From: UBA3537 sp964219345
Lineage (GTDB): Bacteria > Bacteroidota > Bacteroidia > Flavobacteriales > Flavobacteriaceae
Reading direction: 5' to 3'
Assembly (NCBI GenBank): GCA_964219345.1
Contig: CAXPPN010000025.1
Location: 62,001 to 126,000, forward strand
DNA length: 64,000 nucleotides
Shown: positions 17,500-26,591 of the stretch, piece by piece
Position numbering within the stretch: position 1 is the stretch's first letter
Layout of the letters: the number at the start of each line of letters is the position of its first letter
Notes under the pieces: model-generated
What the model was told of the DNA's origin: nothing
The model's database searches: none
The model's input: the letters and a program-made list of their open reading frames with translations, nothing else
Program-made: the position numbers and the translations under genes

Positions 17500-19689
17500 T
17501 TAATTAGCGACTTCACTAAAAAACTTTATGCGATACAAACGAAGTTCCTCTTCGTCATAATCGCCGTCAAATTCTTCAATTGCTTCATCAATATTGTCGG
17601 TGTCAGTTTCCATAAAATACTCATGAATTTCTTCTTGTTGATCTTCATCAAAAATTTCGTCAATCCAATAATTGATATTCAATTTTGTTCCAGAAAATAC
17701 AATGGATTCGAGTTCAGTTAAAAATTCATTCATTTCCATTCCTTTTGCAGAAGAAATATCTGTTAAAGGTAATTTTCTATCAATATTTTGAATAATGTAG
17801 AGTTTTAGTGATGAATTTGACCCTGTAGATTTAATGACTAAATCTTCTACACGAACAATATCATTTTCTTCAACATAACGCTCAATAAGAGCTACGAAAT
17901 CTCTTCCGTATCGTTTTGCTTTTCCTTCGCCAACACCGTGAATGTTATAGAGTTCTTCTATAGTAATTGGGTATTTTAGTGCCATATCTTCCAAAGAAGG
18001 ATCCTGAAAAATTGCAAATGGAGGTACACCTAATTTTTTGGCATTGGATTTTCTCAAATCTTTAAGCATACGAAACAAGGTTTTGTCTGTTTCAATTTTT
18101 GAGCTTTTGCTAATTGACGCAGAATCGTTGTCATAATTATGGTCTTCAGCCATCATAAAGGACTCTGGAGTTTTTAAAAATTCATAACCTTTGTCTGTCA
18201 TTTTTATAACCCCATAAGATTCTATATCTTTTCTGAGCATACCTGTAACCAATACCTGTCGTGTAAGTGCCATCCAGTAATGATTTTCTTTAGATTTTCC
18301 AAATCCAAAAAACGGTTGTTCATGAGTTTTATGAGAAATAATTAAAGCATTTTCTTTTCCTGTAAGAACCTTTACAAGATCCTTTATTTTGTATTTTTCC
18401 TTGGTATTTATTACCATATTCAGAACCATTTCTACATGGTCTTGAGCTTCGACTAGTTTTTTTGGAAAACGGACATTATCATCCATATCACCACCTTCGC
18501 CAGTTGCATTATCAAATTCTTCTCCAAAATAATGGAGGATAAATTTTCGTCTCGAAATAGACGTTTCAGCTAATGCCACCACTTCTTGTAGAAGTGCAAA
18601 TCCAATTTCTTGCTCTGCAACAGGTTTACCATGCATAAATTTTTCAAGCTTTTCGATGTCCTTGTAGGAATAGTAAGCTAAACAATGTCCCTCGCCACCA
18701 TCACGCCCAGCGCGACCTGTTTCTTGATAATAACTTTCAATGCTTTTTGGAATATCATGATGGATTACAAATCGCACATCAGGTTTATCAATCCCCATAC
18801 CAAAGGCTATGGTTGCTACAATAACATCTACATCTTCCATCAAAAACATATCTTGATGGCTAGTTCGCGATTTGGAATCTAAACCAGCATGATATGGTAG
18901 GGCTTTAATTTCGTTGACTTGAAGTATTTGTGCTAATTCTTCTACACGTTTTCTACTCAAACAATAAACAATTCCTGATTTGCCTTGGTTTTGCTTTATA
19001 AAACGAATAATATCATTATCAACTTGTTGGGTTTTTGGAACAATTTCATAATAAAGATTTGGACGATTGAAGGAGGCTTTAAATGTTTTAGCTTCTGTGA
19101 TTGCAAGATTTTTAAGAATATCTTCTTGAACTTTTGGTGTAGCTGTAGCGGTAAGTCCAATAATTGGAATATTGTCTCCTATTTTTTTAATGATTCGTCT
19201 TAGATTTCGGTATTCAGGTCTAAAGTCATGTCCCCATTCACTGATGCAGTGCGCCTCATCAATGGCCATAAAAGATATGGTTTGATTTTGTAAAAACTCT
19301 GTGTTTTCTTCTTTGGCTAAAGATTCTGGGGCAACATAAAGTAATTTTGTAATGCCTGATTCTATATCTGCTTTTACTTGTTTTATTTCCGTTTTATTTA
19401 AAGAGGAATTAAGGACATGAGCAACACCTTCCTTATCTGATATTCCCCGAATGGCATCAACCTGGTTTTTCATTAATGCAATAAGTGGAGATACTACAAT
19501 TGCTGTTCCTTCTTGCATCAGTGCTGGTAATTGGTAACACAAAGACTTGCCTCCACCTGTAGGCATAATTGCAAAGGTATGTTGTTTTGACATTATACTG
19601 GATATGACTTGCTCTTGCAAGCCCTTAAATTTATTAAAGCCAAAATATTTTTTGAGTGCTGCGTGGAGTTGATCTGAAGATGTATTCAT
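17500..19689 (-). CDS. recQ: RecQ-family DNA helicase lacking the zinc cysteines
   Basis: A 729-residue superfamily 2 3'-5' helicase. Motifs in order: AIMPTGGGKSLCYQLPAL (Walker A, about residue 40), AIDEAHCISEWGHDFRPEY (DEAH and the RecQ aromatic loop), TATATPKVQ (motif III) and YYQETGRAGRDG (motif VI, about 335). A winged-helix region follows, then an HRDC domain near 530-610 (ELYNIHGVGEGKAKRYG). The RecQ-Ct zinc site of E. coli RecQ, which carries four cysteines, is here SRRKFILHYFGEEFDNATG and GEGGDMDDNVR with no cysteine at all. The last 110 residues are acidic and not found in E. coli RecQ. It is likely involved in recombination and fork repair. Confidence 0.93.
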   Translation of the reverse strand: MNTSSDQLHAALKKYFGFNKFKGLQEQVISSIMSKQHTFAIMPTGGGKSLCYQLPALMQEGTAIVVSPLIALMKNQVDAIRGISDKEGVAHVLNSSLNKTEIKQVKADIESGITKLLYVAPESLAKEENTEFLQNQTISFMAIDEAHCISEWGHDFRPEYRNLRRIIKKIGDNIPIIGLTATATPKVQEDILKNLAITEAKTFKASFNRPNLYYEIVPKTQQVDNDIIRFIKQNQGKSGIVYCLSRKRVEELAQILQVNEIKALPYHAGLDSKSRTSHQDMFLMEDVDVIVATIAFGMGIDKPDVRFVIHHDIPKSIESYYQETGRAGRDGGEGHCLAYYSYKDIEKLEKFMHGKPVAEQEIGFALLQEVVALAETSISRRKFILHYFGEEFDNATGEGGDMDDNVRFPKKLVEAQDHVEMVLNMVINTKEKYKIKDLVKVLTGKENALIISHKTHEQPFFGFGKSKENHYWMALTRQVLVTGMLRKDIESYGVIKMTDKGYEFLKTPESFMMAEDHNYDNDSASISKSSKIETDKTLFRMLKDLRKSNAKKLGVPPFAIFQDPSLEDMALKYPITIEELYNIHGVGEGKAKRYGRDFVALIERYVEENDIVRVEDLVIKSTGSNSSLKLYIIQNIDRKLPLTDISSAKGMEMNEFLTELESIVFSGTKLNINYWIDEIFDEDQQEEIHEYFMETDTDNIDEAIEEFDGDYDEEELRLYRIKFFSEVAN

Positions 19690-19831
19690 TAAAAGATTTA
19701 AATCAAACTAAAAACTATTATTTACAATAAAAAGTTAACATAAATTAAAATAGCGTTTTTTACGGTAATTTTTCGTTTTTTTGTATTCCAATTCTAAGAT
19801 AACTATATTTACTATAGTAGACATTAAATTT

Positions 19832-20806
19832 ATGAAAACTTTAATATCAAAAAGCGCTATTGTTGAAACAGCAAAACGTTCTGTAGAAGAACAAAGCCTT
19901 GCGGTAAAAAATATCGCTTCTCTTATTGATGAATCGTTCGCTGACGCTGTTGAACTTATTTTTAAGTCCAATGGACGTGTCATTATTACTGGAATAGGAA
20001 AAAGTGCCATAATAGCTAATAAAATTGTTGCTACGCTAAATTCTACAGGTACACCAGCCATTTTTATGCATGCTGCAGATGCCATTCATGGCGATCTTGG
20101 TTTGGTTCAAGAGAAAGATGTTGTGATTTGTATTTCTAAAAGTGGGAATACACCAGAAATTAAAGTCCTGATCCCTCTTCTAAAAAAAGCAGGTAATCCT
20201 TTGATTGCCATCACAGGAAATAAAAATTCTTTTTTAGCAGAAGAAGCCGATTTTGTGTTTAATTCTTATGTAGAAAAAGAAGTTTGTCCAAATAATTTAG
20301 CGCCAACAACTAGCACAACTGCACAGCTCGTTTTGGGTGATGCTCTTGCAGTTACTCTTTTGCATATGCGAAATTTTTCAAGTAATGATTTTGCAAAATA
20401 TCATCCTGGAGGAACTTTAGGTAAAAAATTATTTTTGACTGTGAAAGACCTTGTCGAGCAAAATGAAAAACCTAGTGTTGAGCTCAATTCAAACGTAAAA
20501 GAGGTAATTATTGAAATCTCTGAAAAACGCCTAGGGGTAAGTGCTGTTGTAAAACAAAATAAAATTCAGGGAATTATTACCGATGGTGACCTAAGACGTA
20601 TGCTGGCCAAAACCGATGATTTTTCAAACTTTTGTGCAGCAGATATCATGTCCGAAAACCCAAAATCAATAGACATTGATGCGATGGCAGTTGATGCTAT
20701 GCAGCTGATGGAAAAATATCAAATCTCACAATTGCTAGTTACTCAAAACGACGCATACGCTGGTGTCATCCATTTGCATGACTTAGTCAAAGAAGGAATA
20801 TTGTAG
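19832..20806 (+). CDS. kdsD: Arabinose-5-phosphate isomerase (Kdo pathway)
   Basis: A 324-residue KdsD/KpsF/GutQ enzyme converting ribulose-5-phosphate to arabinose-5-phosphate, the first step of Kdo synthesis for LPS. The SIS sugar-isomerase domain (about 30-170) shows ITGIGKSAIIANKIVATL, HAADAIHGDLG and CISKSGNTPEI. Two CBS domains (about 195-324) follow KYHPGGTLGKKL. I place the start at ATG 19832 (MKTLISKSAIV) rather than 51 bases upstream because family members begin there. It opens a run kdsD, tatC, AhpD-like, lptB with tiny gaps, so kdsD and lptB, both LPS genes, are probably co-transcribed. Confidence 0.95.
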   Translation: MKTLISKSAIVETAKRSVEEQSLAVKNIASLIDESFADAVELIFKSNGRVIITGIGKSAIIANKIVATLNSTGTPAIFMHAADAIHGDLGLVQEKDVVICISKSGNTPEIKVLIPLLKKAGNPLIAITGNKNSFLAEEADFVFNSYVEKEVCPNNLAPTTSTTAQLVLGDALAVTLLHMRNFSSNDFAKYHPGGTLGKKLFLTVKDLVEQNEKPSVELNSNVKEVIIEISEKRLGVSAVVKQNKIQGIITDGDLRRMLAKTDDFSNFCAADIMSENPKSIDIDAMAVDAMQLMEKYQISQLLVTQNDAYAGVIHLHDLVKEGIL

Positions 20807-20808
20807 AT

Positions 20809-21612
20809 ATGGTGCAAGAAAAAGAAATGTCCTTTCTGGATCATCTTGAAGAACTTAGATGGCATATCATTAGATGTACTATAGCAATTATTGCGACTGC
20901 AACTTTTGCGTTTTTGGGAAAAAGTTTTTTGTTTGATAAGCTTATTTTTGGCCCAACAAAAGCAGATTTTTTTACCTATGATTTGCTGTGTAAAGCATCA
21001 GCACTTATTGGCTACGATAGTTTTTGTAACACCTCTTTTGATTTTGAAGTACAAAGCAGAACTATGGCAGGACAATTTTCTGCACATATTTGGACTTCAA
21101 TTACCTTTGGGTTTATAATTACTTTTCCTTATGTCCTTTATGAATTTTGGAAATTTATAAGCCCTGGACTGTATTCAAACGAAAGAAAATACTCTAGAGG
21201 GTTTCTAATAACATCTTCTTTACTTTTTTTTATTGGAGTTTTATTTGGGTATTATGTCATCTGTCCATTATCCATCAACTTTTTAGGAACTTATAGTGTA
21301 GCTGATCAGGTTCATAATGATTTTGATTTGAATTCATATATAGGATTAGTGCGTGCCTCTGTTTTAGCCTCTGGTTTTATTTTTGAACTTCCCATAATCA
21401 TCTACTTTCTTACCAAAGTTGGGCTTGTAACACCAGAATTTTTAAGACGAAACAGAAAATATGCGTTAGTTATCGTTTTGATTGTTGCAGCCATCATCAC
21501 ACCACCCGATGTGGCCAGTCAAATTATTGTTGCTATTCCTGTTATTATATTATATCAAGTTAGTATTCTTATTTCAAAAATTGTCATAAAAAAACAAAAT
21601 CGAAAAACATGA
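20809..21612 (+). CDS. tatC: Sec-independent protein translocase TatC
   Basis: A 267-residue inner membrane protein with six predicted helices, the receptor for twin-arginine signal peptides. The N-terminus has the family motif FLDHLEELRWHIIRC, whose glutamates bind the signal peptide, and the first cytosolic loop carries the conserved YEFWKFISPGLYSNERK. The first periplasmic loop is enlarged (about residues 45-80, with CKASALIGYDSFCN), a Bacteroidota trait. No tatA or tatB is in the window. The stop overlaps the next start (ATGA). Confidence 0.95.
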   Translation: MVQEKEMSFLDHLEELRWHIIRCTIAIIATATFAFLGKSFLFDKLIFGPTKADFFTYDLLCKASALIGYDSFCNTSFDFEVQSRTMAGQFSAHIWTSITFGFIITFPYVLYEFWKFISPGLYSNERKYSRGFLITSSLLFFIGVLFGYYVICPLSINFLGTYSVADQVHNDFDLNSYIGLVRASVLASGFIFELPIIIYFLTKVGLVTPEFLRRNRKYALVIVLIVAAIITPPDVASQIIVAIPVIILYQVSILISKIVIKKQNRKT

Positions 21613-21950
21613 GTAACCCTGTAAAAGAATTTAATGCCTATCGTGAGAAAATGAATGCTCAAATTTTATCCGATAACAATACTGTGATTAAACGTATTTT
21701 TAATCTAGATACTAATGCATTTAAAGAGGGTGCACTGGATGCTACCACGAAAGAGCTTTTGGGTTTAGTAGCCTCTGCTGTGTTGCGTTGTGACGACTGT
21801 ATAAAATACCATCTAGAAAAGTGTCACAAGGAAGGACTATCAAGAGAACAAATTGTTGAGGCATTAAGTATTGCTACACTTATTGGTGGTACAATTATGA
21901 TCCCTCATTTAAGGCGAGCTTATGAATTTCTTGAAGCTTTGGAAGCCTAG
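21609..21950 (+). CDS. AhpD-like (carboxymuconolactone decarboxylase family) protein
   Basis: A 113-residue all-helical protein of the CMD/AhpD superfamily. The redox motif RCDDCIKYHLEKC supplies the CxxC pair and the nearby histidine found in alkylhydroperoxidase-type members, with ELLGLVASAVL before it and SIATLIGGTIMIPH after it. A peroxidase or disulfide reductase role is suggested by the CxxC motif, but the substrate is unknown. It overlaps tatC by 4 bases and precedes lptB by 41 bases. Confidence 0.87.
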   Translation: MSNPVKEFNAYREKMNAQILSDNNTVIKRIFNLDTNAFKEGALDATTKELLGLVASAVLRCDDCIKYHLEKCHKEGLSREQIVEALSIATLIGGTIMIPHLRRAYEFLEALEA

Positions 21951-21991
21951 AAGTATAGATTTAATTATATTTACATCCATATAAATTTACA

Positions 21992-22732
21992 ATGAAGTTA
22001 AGCGTTCAAAATCTGATGAAATCCTACAGCGGCCGAAAGGTTGTAAAAGACGTTTCTTTTGAAGTCAAACAAGGCGAGATTGTTGGGCTTTTGGGTCCAA
22101 ATGGCGCTGGGAAAACCACATCATTTTACATGACTGTTGGGCTGATTAAACCCAATGGAGGCACTATATTTTTGGATAATAAAGAAATCACAAATTACCC
22201 CATGTACAAAAGAGCACAAAGTGGTATTGGATATCTTGCACAAGAAGCATCGGTGTTCCGAAAATTGAGTATTGAGGACAATATTTTGAGTGTTTTACAA
22301 ATGACTAAACTGTCTAAAAAAGAACAACTCAACAAAATGGAATCTCTTATTGAAGAATTTGGTCTTTCTCATATCCGAAAAAACAGAGGAGATTTGTTGT
22401 CTGGTGGAGAACGTAGACGAACAGAAATTGCTCGTGCTTTGGCAACCGACCCTAGTTTTATTCTTTTGGACGAACCTTTTGCTGGGGTCGACCCCGTTGC
22501 AGTAGAAGATATTCAGCGAATTGTAGCAAGACTCACAAAAAAGAATATTGGTATTCTTATAACTGACCACAATGTACAAGAAACACTTGCCATCACAGAC
22601 CGTACGTATCTGATGTTTGAAGGTAGTATTCTAAAAGCTGGTGATCCAGAAACTTTAGCCAATGATGAAATGGTTAGAAAAGTATATTTAGGTCAAAATT
22701 TTGAGCTGAGAAAAAAGAAACTTGAATTTTAA
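21992..22732 (+). CDS. lptB: LPS export ABC transporter ATPase LptB
   Basis: A 246-residue ABC ATPase that powers extraction of LPS from the inner membrane by LptFG. Motifs: Walker A GLLGPNGAGKTTSFYMTVGL (near 33-52), Q-loop GIGYLAQEASVFRKLS, signature LLSGGERRRTEIARAL, Walker B FILLDEPFAGVDP and switch histidine ITDHNVQET. The ASVFRKLSIEDNIL and FAGVDPVAVEDIQ segments are specific to LptB rather than to other ABC ATPases. No lptF or lptG is in the window. The stop overlaps that of the convergent terC-like gene by 4 bases. Confidence 0.95.
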   Translation: MKLSVQNLMKSYSGRKVVKDVSFEVKQGEIVGLLGPNGAGKTTSFYMTVGLIKPNGGTIFLDNKEITNYPMYKRAQSGIGYLAQEASVFRKLSIEDNILSVLQMTKLSKKEQLNKMESLIEEFGLSHIRKNRGDLLSGGERRRTEIARALATDPSFILLDEPFAGVDPVAVEDIQRIVARLTKKNIGILITDHNVQETLAITDRTYLMFEGSILKAGDPETLANDEMVRKVYLGQNFELRKKKLEF

Positions 22733-23505
22733 AATTCGTCCTTATCTAATTCCTGTGCTTTCATAATTTTTTTCTGATAACGCCCTTGAACGATATCAAT
22801 TAGTACTAATATTACAATAACAAAGTAAAAGGTAGTTTTACTCATTGGTACGATTTCTTCGCCAAAAAGTTTGAGGTGTGCCAAATGACCACCCTCGGTA
22901 AGCAACATAATCCCAACGATAAACAAAATAAATAGGCCTAAAACTTCATACATTCTATTTTTGGTTAAAAATTCTGTGACTTTTTCTGAAAGCCAAATCA
23001 TAAGAAGACCTCCAATGATAATTGCAGTTGTCATGATCCACAATACATTGGTTAGAGCCATGGCACTAAGAATTGAATCAAATGAAAAAATAACATTCAT
23101 AACAACAATCATAGTAATTACACTAGATACAGAACCATTTGATTTTGAGTCAGATACCGTAAAATTCTTAAAACTAACCATATGCCATATTTCTTTCATG
23201 GCTGTAAAAAGAATAAAAACACCACCAATCAAAACAATAATACTATGGATATTAAAATGCCCCTCAATAACATCTGTAAAAGGAATATGTAATACTGGAT
23301 CTTGAAAATAACTAATCAATTTTACTAGAACAAAAAGCAAAATAATACGAAATACAATAGCAAGACCAATGCCCATTTTTCGGACAAAAGATTGTCGTTC
23401 TTTGGGTGCTTTTTTACTTTCTAATGATATATATAATAAGTTGTCGAAACCTAAAACTGCTTGCAACATGACAAGCATAATTAAAGTAATGATGTAATCA
23501 AGCAT
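22729..23505 (-). CDS. TerC-family membrane protein
   Basis: A 258-residue inner membrane protein with about seven helices. TerC hallmarks are the two acidic intramembrane motifs: AVLGFDNLLYIS in the first helix and NVIFSFDSILSAMAL near residue 143, whose aspartates are thought to coordinate metal. Some relatives export manganese, including for secreted metalloenzymes; others are linked to tellurite resistance, and the substrate here is unknown. It overlaps the upstream pssA gene by 8 bases, so the two are probably one transcript. Confidence 0.88.
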   Translation of the reverse strand: MLDYIITLIMLVMLQAVLGFDNLLYISLESKKAPKERQSFVRKMGIGLAIVFRIILLFVLVKLISYFQDPVLHIPFTDVIEGHFNIHSIIVLIGGVFILFTAMKEIWHMVSFKNFTVSDSKSNGSVSSVITMIVVMNVIFSFDSILSAMALTNVLWIMTTAIIIGGLLMIWLSEKVTEFLTKNRMYEVLGLFILFIVGIMLLTEGGHLAHLKLFGEEIVPMSKTTFYFVIVILVLIDIVQGRYQKKIMKAQELDKDEF

Positions 23506-24202
23506 TGTTTGGCGGATTTATTAAAGATAAAATAATATAAAATATAATAAGCAACGTAATACCTGCAAATTTAAAAACAATTAAAGCTACGATCGAAAAA
23601 ATAATAAGAATATATCTCGAAGCATTTTCTGAAAATTTCCAAGTTTTGAATTTTAAAGCAATTAATTTTACAGGAGCATTCAATAAAAAACAACTTATGA
23701 CAGTAACTGTAATCAAAAATAGAGGATTCAAAATAATAGCATTATAGCTATCATTATTTTGATACGCCAAAATAAGAGGTAAACTCACGATAAGCAATGC
23801 ATTGGCAGGAGTTGGCAACCCAATAAAATAACTCGACTGTTCTGTAGAAATATTAAATTTTGCTAATCTGTAGGCAGAAGCCAAAGCAACAAGCAACCCA
23901 AAATAAGGTAAAATTTGATATGTATCCCACGACGGAGCAATGGCCAGTTCCAATAAATGAAATAATACTAATGCAGGTACTAGACCACTTGTTACCATAT
24001 CGGCAAGAGAATCTAACTGAAGTCCAAAATCTGAGGTTGCATTAAGTTTTCTAGCAAAGAATCCATCGAAAAAGTCAAAGAAAATACCCAAAAACACAAA
24101 AAGTGCAGCGTTTGTCATATGGCCTTCAATAGCAAAGATGGTTGCAATCGTTCCCGACAATAGGTTTAAAAGTGTAATAAAATTTGGAACAAAAGTTTTC
24201 AA
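23498..24202 (-). CDS. pssA: CDP-diacylglycerol--serine O-phosphatidyltransferase
   Basis: A 234-residue integral membrane CDP-alcohol phosphotransferase making phosphatidylserine, the precursor of phosphatidylethanolamine. The catalytic signature D-G-x2-A-R-x8-G-x3-D-x3-D is complete in FFDGFFARKLNATSDFG followed by LQLDSLAD (about residues 45-70). The N-terminal FVPNFITLLNLLSGT is typical for PssA of the membrane type. The gene is divergent from the PorV-like gene, with a 110-base gap in which I see no strong promoter match. Confidence 0.93.
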   Translation of the reverse strand: MKTFVPNFITLLNLLSGTIATIFAIEGHMTNAALFVFLGIFFDFFDGFFARKLNATSDFGLQLDSLADMVTSGLVPALVLFHLLELAIAPSWDTYQILPYFGLLVALASAYRLAKFNISTEQSSYFIGLPTPANALLIVSLPLILAYQNNDSYNAIILNPLFLITVTVISCFLLNAPVKLIALKFKTWKFSENASRYILIIFSIVALIVFKFAGITLLIIFYIILSLINPPNNA

Positions 24203-24312
24203 ATCGAATAATATTTATTTAGTAAAAATAATAAACTATTTTTGTTTCGCACAAGTAAAAGACAATATACACATCAAAATATAGTTTTTGTAGTACGTCA
24301 TAAGCCAAAACA

Positions 24313-25389
24313 TTGAACAAAAAGTATTTAATTCTGATTTTATTTATTTCAATTACTACAAATGGAATAAGTCAATCTGCACGAAAATATTCGAATGAAT
24401 TTATGAATATTGGTGTCGATGCTGCTGCTCTCGCCATGAGTGGTGCAGTTAGTGCAACTAGCAACGATGTTAATTCTGGTTATTGGAATCCCGCAGGATT
24501 GGTACATTTGGAAGATAATGCTTTGGCACTGATGCACTCAAGCTATTTTGCAAATATTGCCAATTATAATTACTTAGCGTTTGCAATGCCTTTGGACGAT
24601 CGAAGTGCCATTGGAATTTCTATGATTCGATTTGGTGTCGATGATATTTTAGACACAACAAAACTAATTGACCAGCAAGGAAATATTAATTATGATCGAA
24701 TTAATTTATTTTCTGCTGTAGATTATGGAGTTACATTTTCTTATGCACGAAAACTTACTATTCCAGGATTAAATTATGGTGTAAATGCAAAAATAATTAG
24801 AAGAATTATTGGTGATTTTGCATCATCTTGGGGCTTTGGACTCGATGTTGGAATACAATTTGAAACAAAACAATGGAAGTTTGGCCTTATGGCACGAGAC
24901 ATTACAACAACTTTTAATTCTTGGGCATTTGATGACGACCGTCTTCAAGATATCCAAAATGCAATTCCAGGTCAAAATCAAGAAGAGCCCGAAGCGAGTG
25001 AACTTACACTTCCAAAACTTCAATTTGGTGTGGCAAAAAGTTTTATTTTCGATTATGATTACAGTCTAAAAGCTGAGTTTGACCTTATTATGCGTTTCGA
25101 ACAAAACAACGATTTAATTTCTACTTCATTTGTAAGCATCAACCCTGCACTAGGATTTGAATTTGGATATATCGATTTGGTTTACCTTCGTGGTGGAGTT
25201 GGTAATTTTCAAAACGAATTGCAATTTGATAATACTAAAAAACTGAGTTTTCAACCAAATTTGGGCGTAGGATTCAAATATAAAGGGATCGCAATTGATT
25301 ATGCCATAACAGATATAGGCGACCAAAGTGTGGCCTTGTATTCTAATGTGTTTTCGCTTAAAATTGATTTAGGAGTATTTAGAAGATAA
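24313..25389 (+). CDS. PorV/PorQ-family outer membrane barrel protein (PorV2-like)
   Basis: A 358-residue protein with a signal peptide (YLILILFISITTNGIS) and alternating beta-strand pattern throughout, ending in a strand with a C-terminal aromatic pattern (VFSLKIDLGVFRR). The N-terminal DAAALAMSGAVSATSND and GYWNPAGLVHLE match the PorV/PorQ group of FadL-like barrels. PorV shuttles type IX cargo to the surface attachment complex; this member looks like a paralogue rather than PorV or PorQ proper. The only possible start is TTG 24313. The next gene, lnb-like, begins 2 bases after the stop. A broken type IX cargo lies at 32310. Confidence 0.8.
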   Translation: MNKKYLILILFISITTNGISQSARKYSNEFMNIGVDAAALAMSGAVSATSNDVNSGYWNPAGLVHLEDNALALMHSSYFANIANYNYLAFAMPLDDRSAIGISMIRFGVDDILDTTKLIDQQGNINYDRINLFSAVDYGVTFSYARKLTIPGLNYGVNAKIIRRIIGDFASSWGFGLDVGIQFETKQWKFGLMARDITTTFNSWAFDDDRLQDIQNAIPGQNQEEPEASELTLPKLQFGVAKSFIFDYDYSLKAEFDLIMRFEQNNDLISTSFVSINPALGFEFGYIDLVYLRGGVGNFQNELQFDNTKKLSFQPNLGVGFKYKGIAIDYAITDIGDQSVALYSNVFSLKIDLGVFRR

Positions 25390-25391
25390 GC

Positions 25392-26570
25392 ATGAAAAAA
25401 TTACATTACTTTTTAATCTTTTTTGCCACACTATTTTCAATGGCTTATGGACAAATTCAATTGTCTGCATACTCTGAAGTTAGTATTTTAACAATTGGTC
25501 CTGGTGCCTCACTAAATGATGCGTTTGGGCACAGTGCAATTCGTATAAAAGATCCGATGTATCGTTTGGATATTGTTTATGATTATGGTCGATATGATTT
25601 TGAAACCGAGGGTTTTTATTTGAATTTTGCCAAAGGAAAGTTGAATTATGAAATTGGAGGTGCTAATTACAAACCTTTTATTTCGTTTTATAAAAATGAA
25701 GGACGAGAAGTAAAATCTCAAACTCTCAGTCTAAGTCTTACCGAAAAACAAGCGCTTTTTCAGAAACTTCAACAAAATATTTTACCACAAAATAAAAGCT
25801 ACGCCTACGACTTTTTTTACAACAATTGTGCAACAAAAATAAAAGATATCATAGTATCTGTTAGCGAAAAACCCATAGAATTTGAGCAACCACAGGACTT
25901 TGAGCAACACACATTTAGAGCGTTAATTCGGGCTCAAGTAGAGCAAAATTCTTGGGGAGGATTTGGAATTGATCTTGCGCTAGGGTCAATCATTGATCGA
26001 GTTGCACCAGTTGATGACCACATGTTTTTGCCAAGATACATTCATCGTTTTTTTGAAGTTGCAAAATTTAAAAACACAAACGAACCATTAGTCAAAAAAC
26101 AAGAAGTTTTAAATGGCCAACAGTTAAATGTAAAACATTCTTTTTGGAGTAGCCCACTTTTTATATTTAGTATTTTAAGTTTTTTAATTCTTTTAGTAAC
26201 GTATAAAAATTATAAAAATAACACTAGAGCAAAATGGCTAGACATCTCGATTTTCTCTGTTACAGGATTGACTGGTGTTCTTCTACTGTTATTGTGGTTT
26301 GCTACAGATCATACTGCAACAGCTTACAATTATAATCTGTTGTGGGCATTTGTTTTTAATCTTTTATTCATCCCTACCCTTTTGAAAAAAAGAGTGAAAA
26401 AACGATTTGTTGGATATCTTAAATTTCTAATTTTAATGATGTTCTTAATGGCACTTCATTGGAGTACAGGTGTACAATCGTTCAACATTAGTCTAATTCC
26501 TGTATGGATTGCAATATTACATCGCTATACATTTTTGAGTCATTGGTTTGGTAAAAATTTAACTCAATAA
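25392..26570 (+). CDS. Lnb-type lipoprotein N-acyltransferase (DUF4105)
   Basis: A 392-residue membrane protein with signal sequence (FLIFFATLFSMAYG), a periplasmic DUF4105 domain at about residues 22-235, and four to five transmembrane helices after residue 250. The domain shows DAFGHSAIRIKDPMYRLD and FFYNNCATKIKDI, whose His and Cys look like a papain/NlpC-like catalytic pair. DUF4105 proteins were recently shown in Bacteroides to N-acylate lipoproteins (Lnb), replacing Lnt. Function here is by family. It is co-transcribed with the PorV-like gene, 2 bases upstream, and is followed after 21 bases by a methyltransferase-like gene. Confidence 0.83.
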   Translation: MKKLHYFLIFFATLFSMAYGQIQLSAYSEVSILTIGPGASLNDAFGHSAIRIKDPMYRLDIVYDYGRYDFETEGFYLNFAKGKLNYEIGGANYKPFISFYKNEGREVKSQTLSLSLTEKQALFQKLQQNILPQNKSYAYDFFYNNCATKIKDIIVSVSEKPIEFEQPQDFEQHTFRALIRAQVEQNSWGGFGIDLALGSIIDRVAPVDDHMFLPRYIHRFFEVAKFKNTNEPLVKKQEVLNGQQLNVKHSFWSSPLFIFSILSFLILLVTYKNYKNNTRAKWLDISIFSVTGLTGVLLLLLWFATDHTATAYNYNLLWAFVFNLLFIPTLLKKRVKKRFVGYLKFLILMMFLMALHWSTGVQSFNISLIPVWIAILHRYTFLSHWFGKNLTQ

Positions 26571-26591
26571 AAATAAAACTTTAAAATTTGA

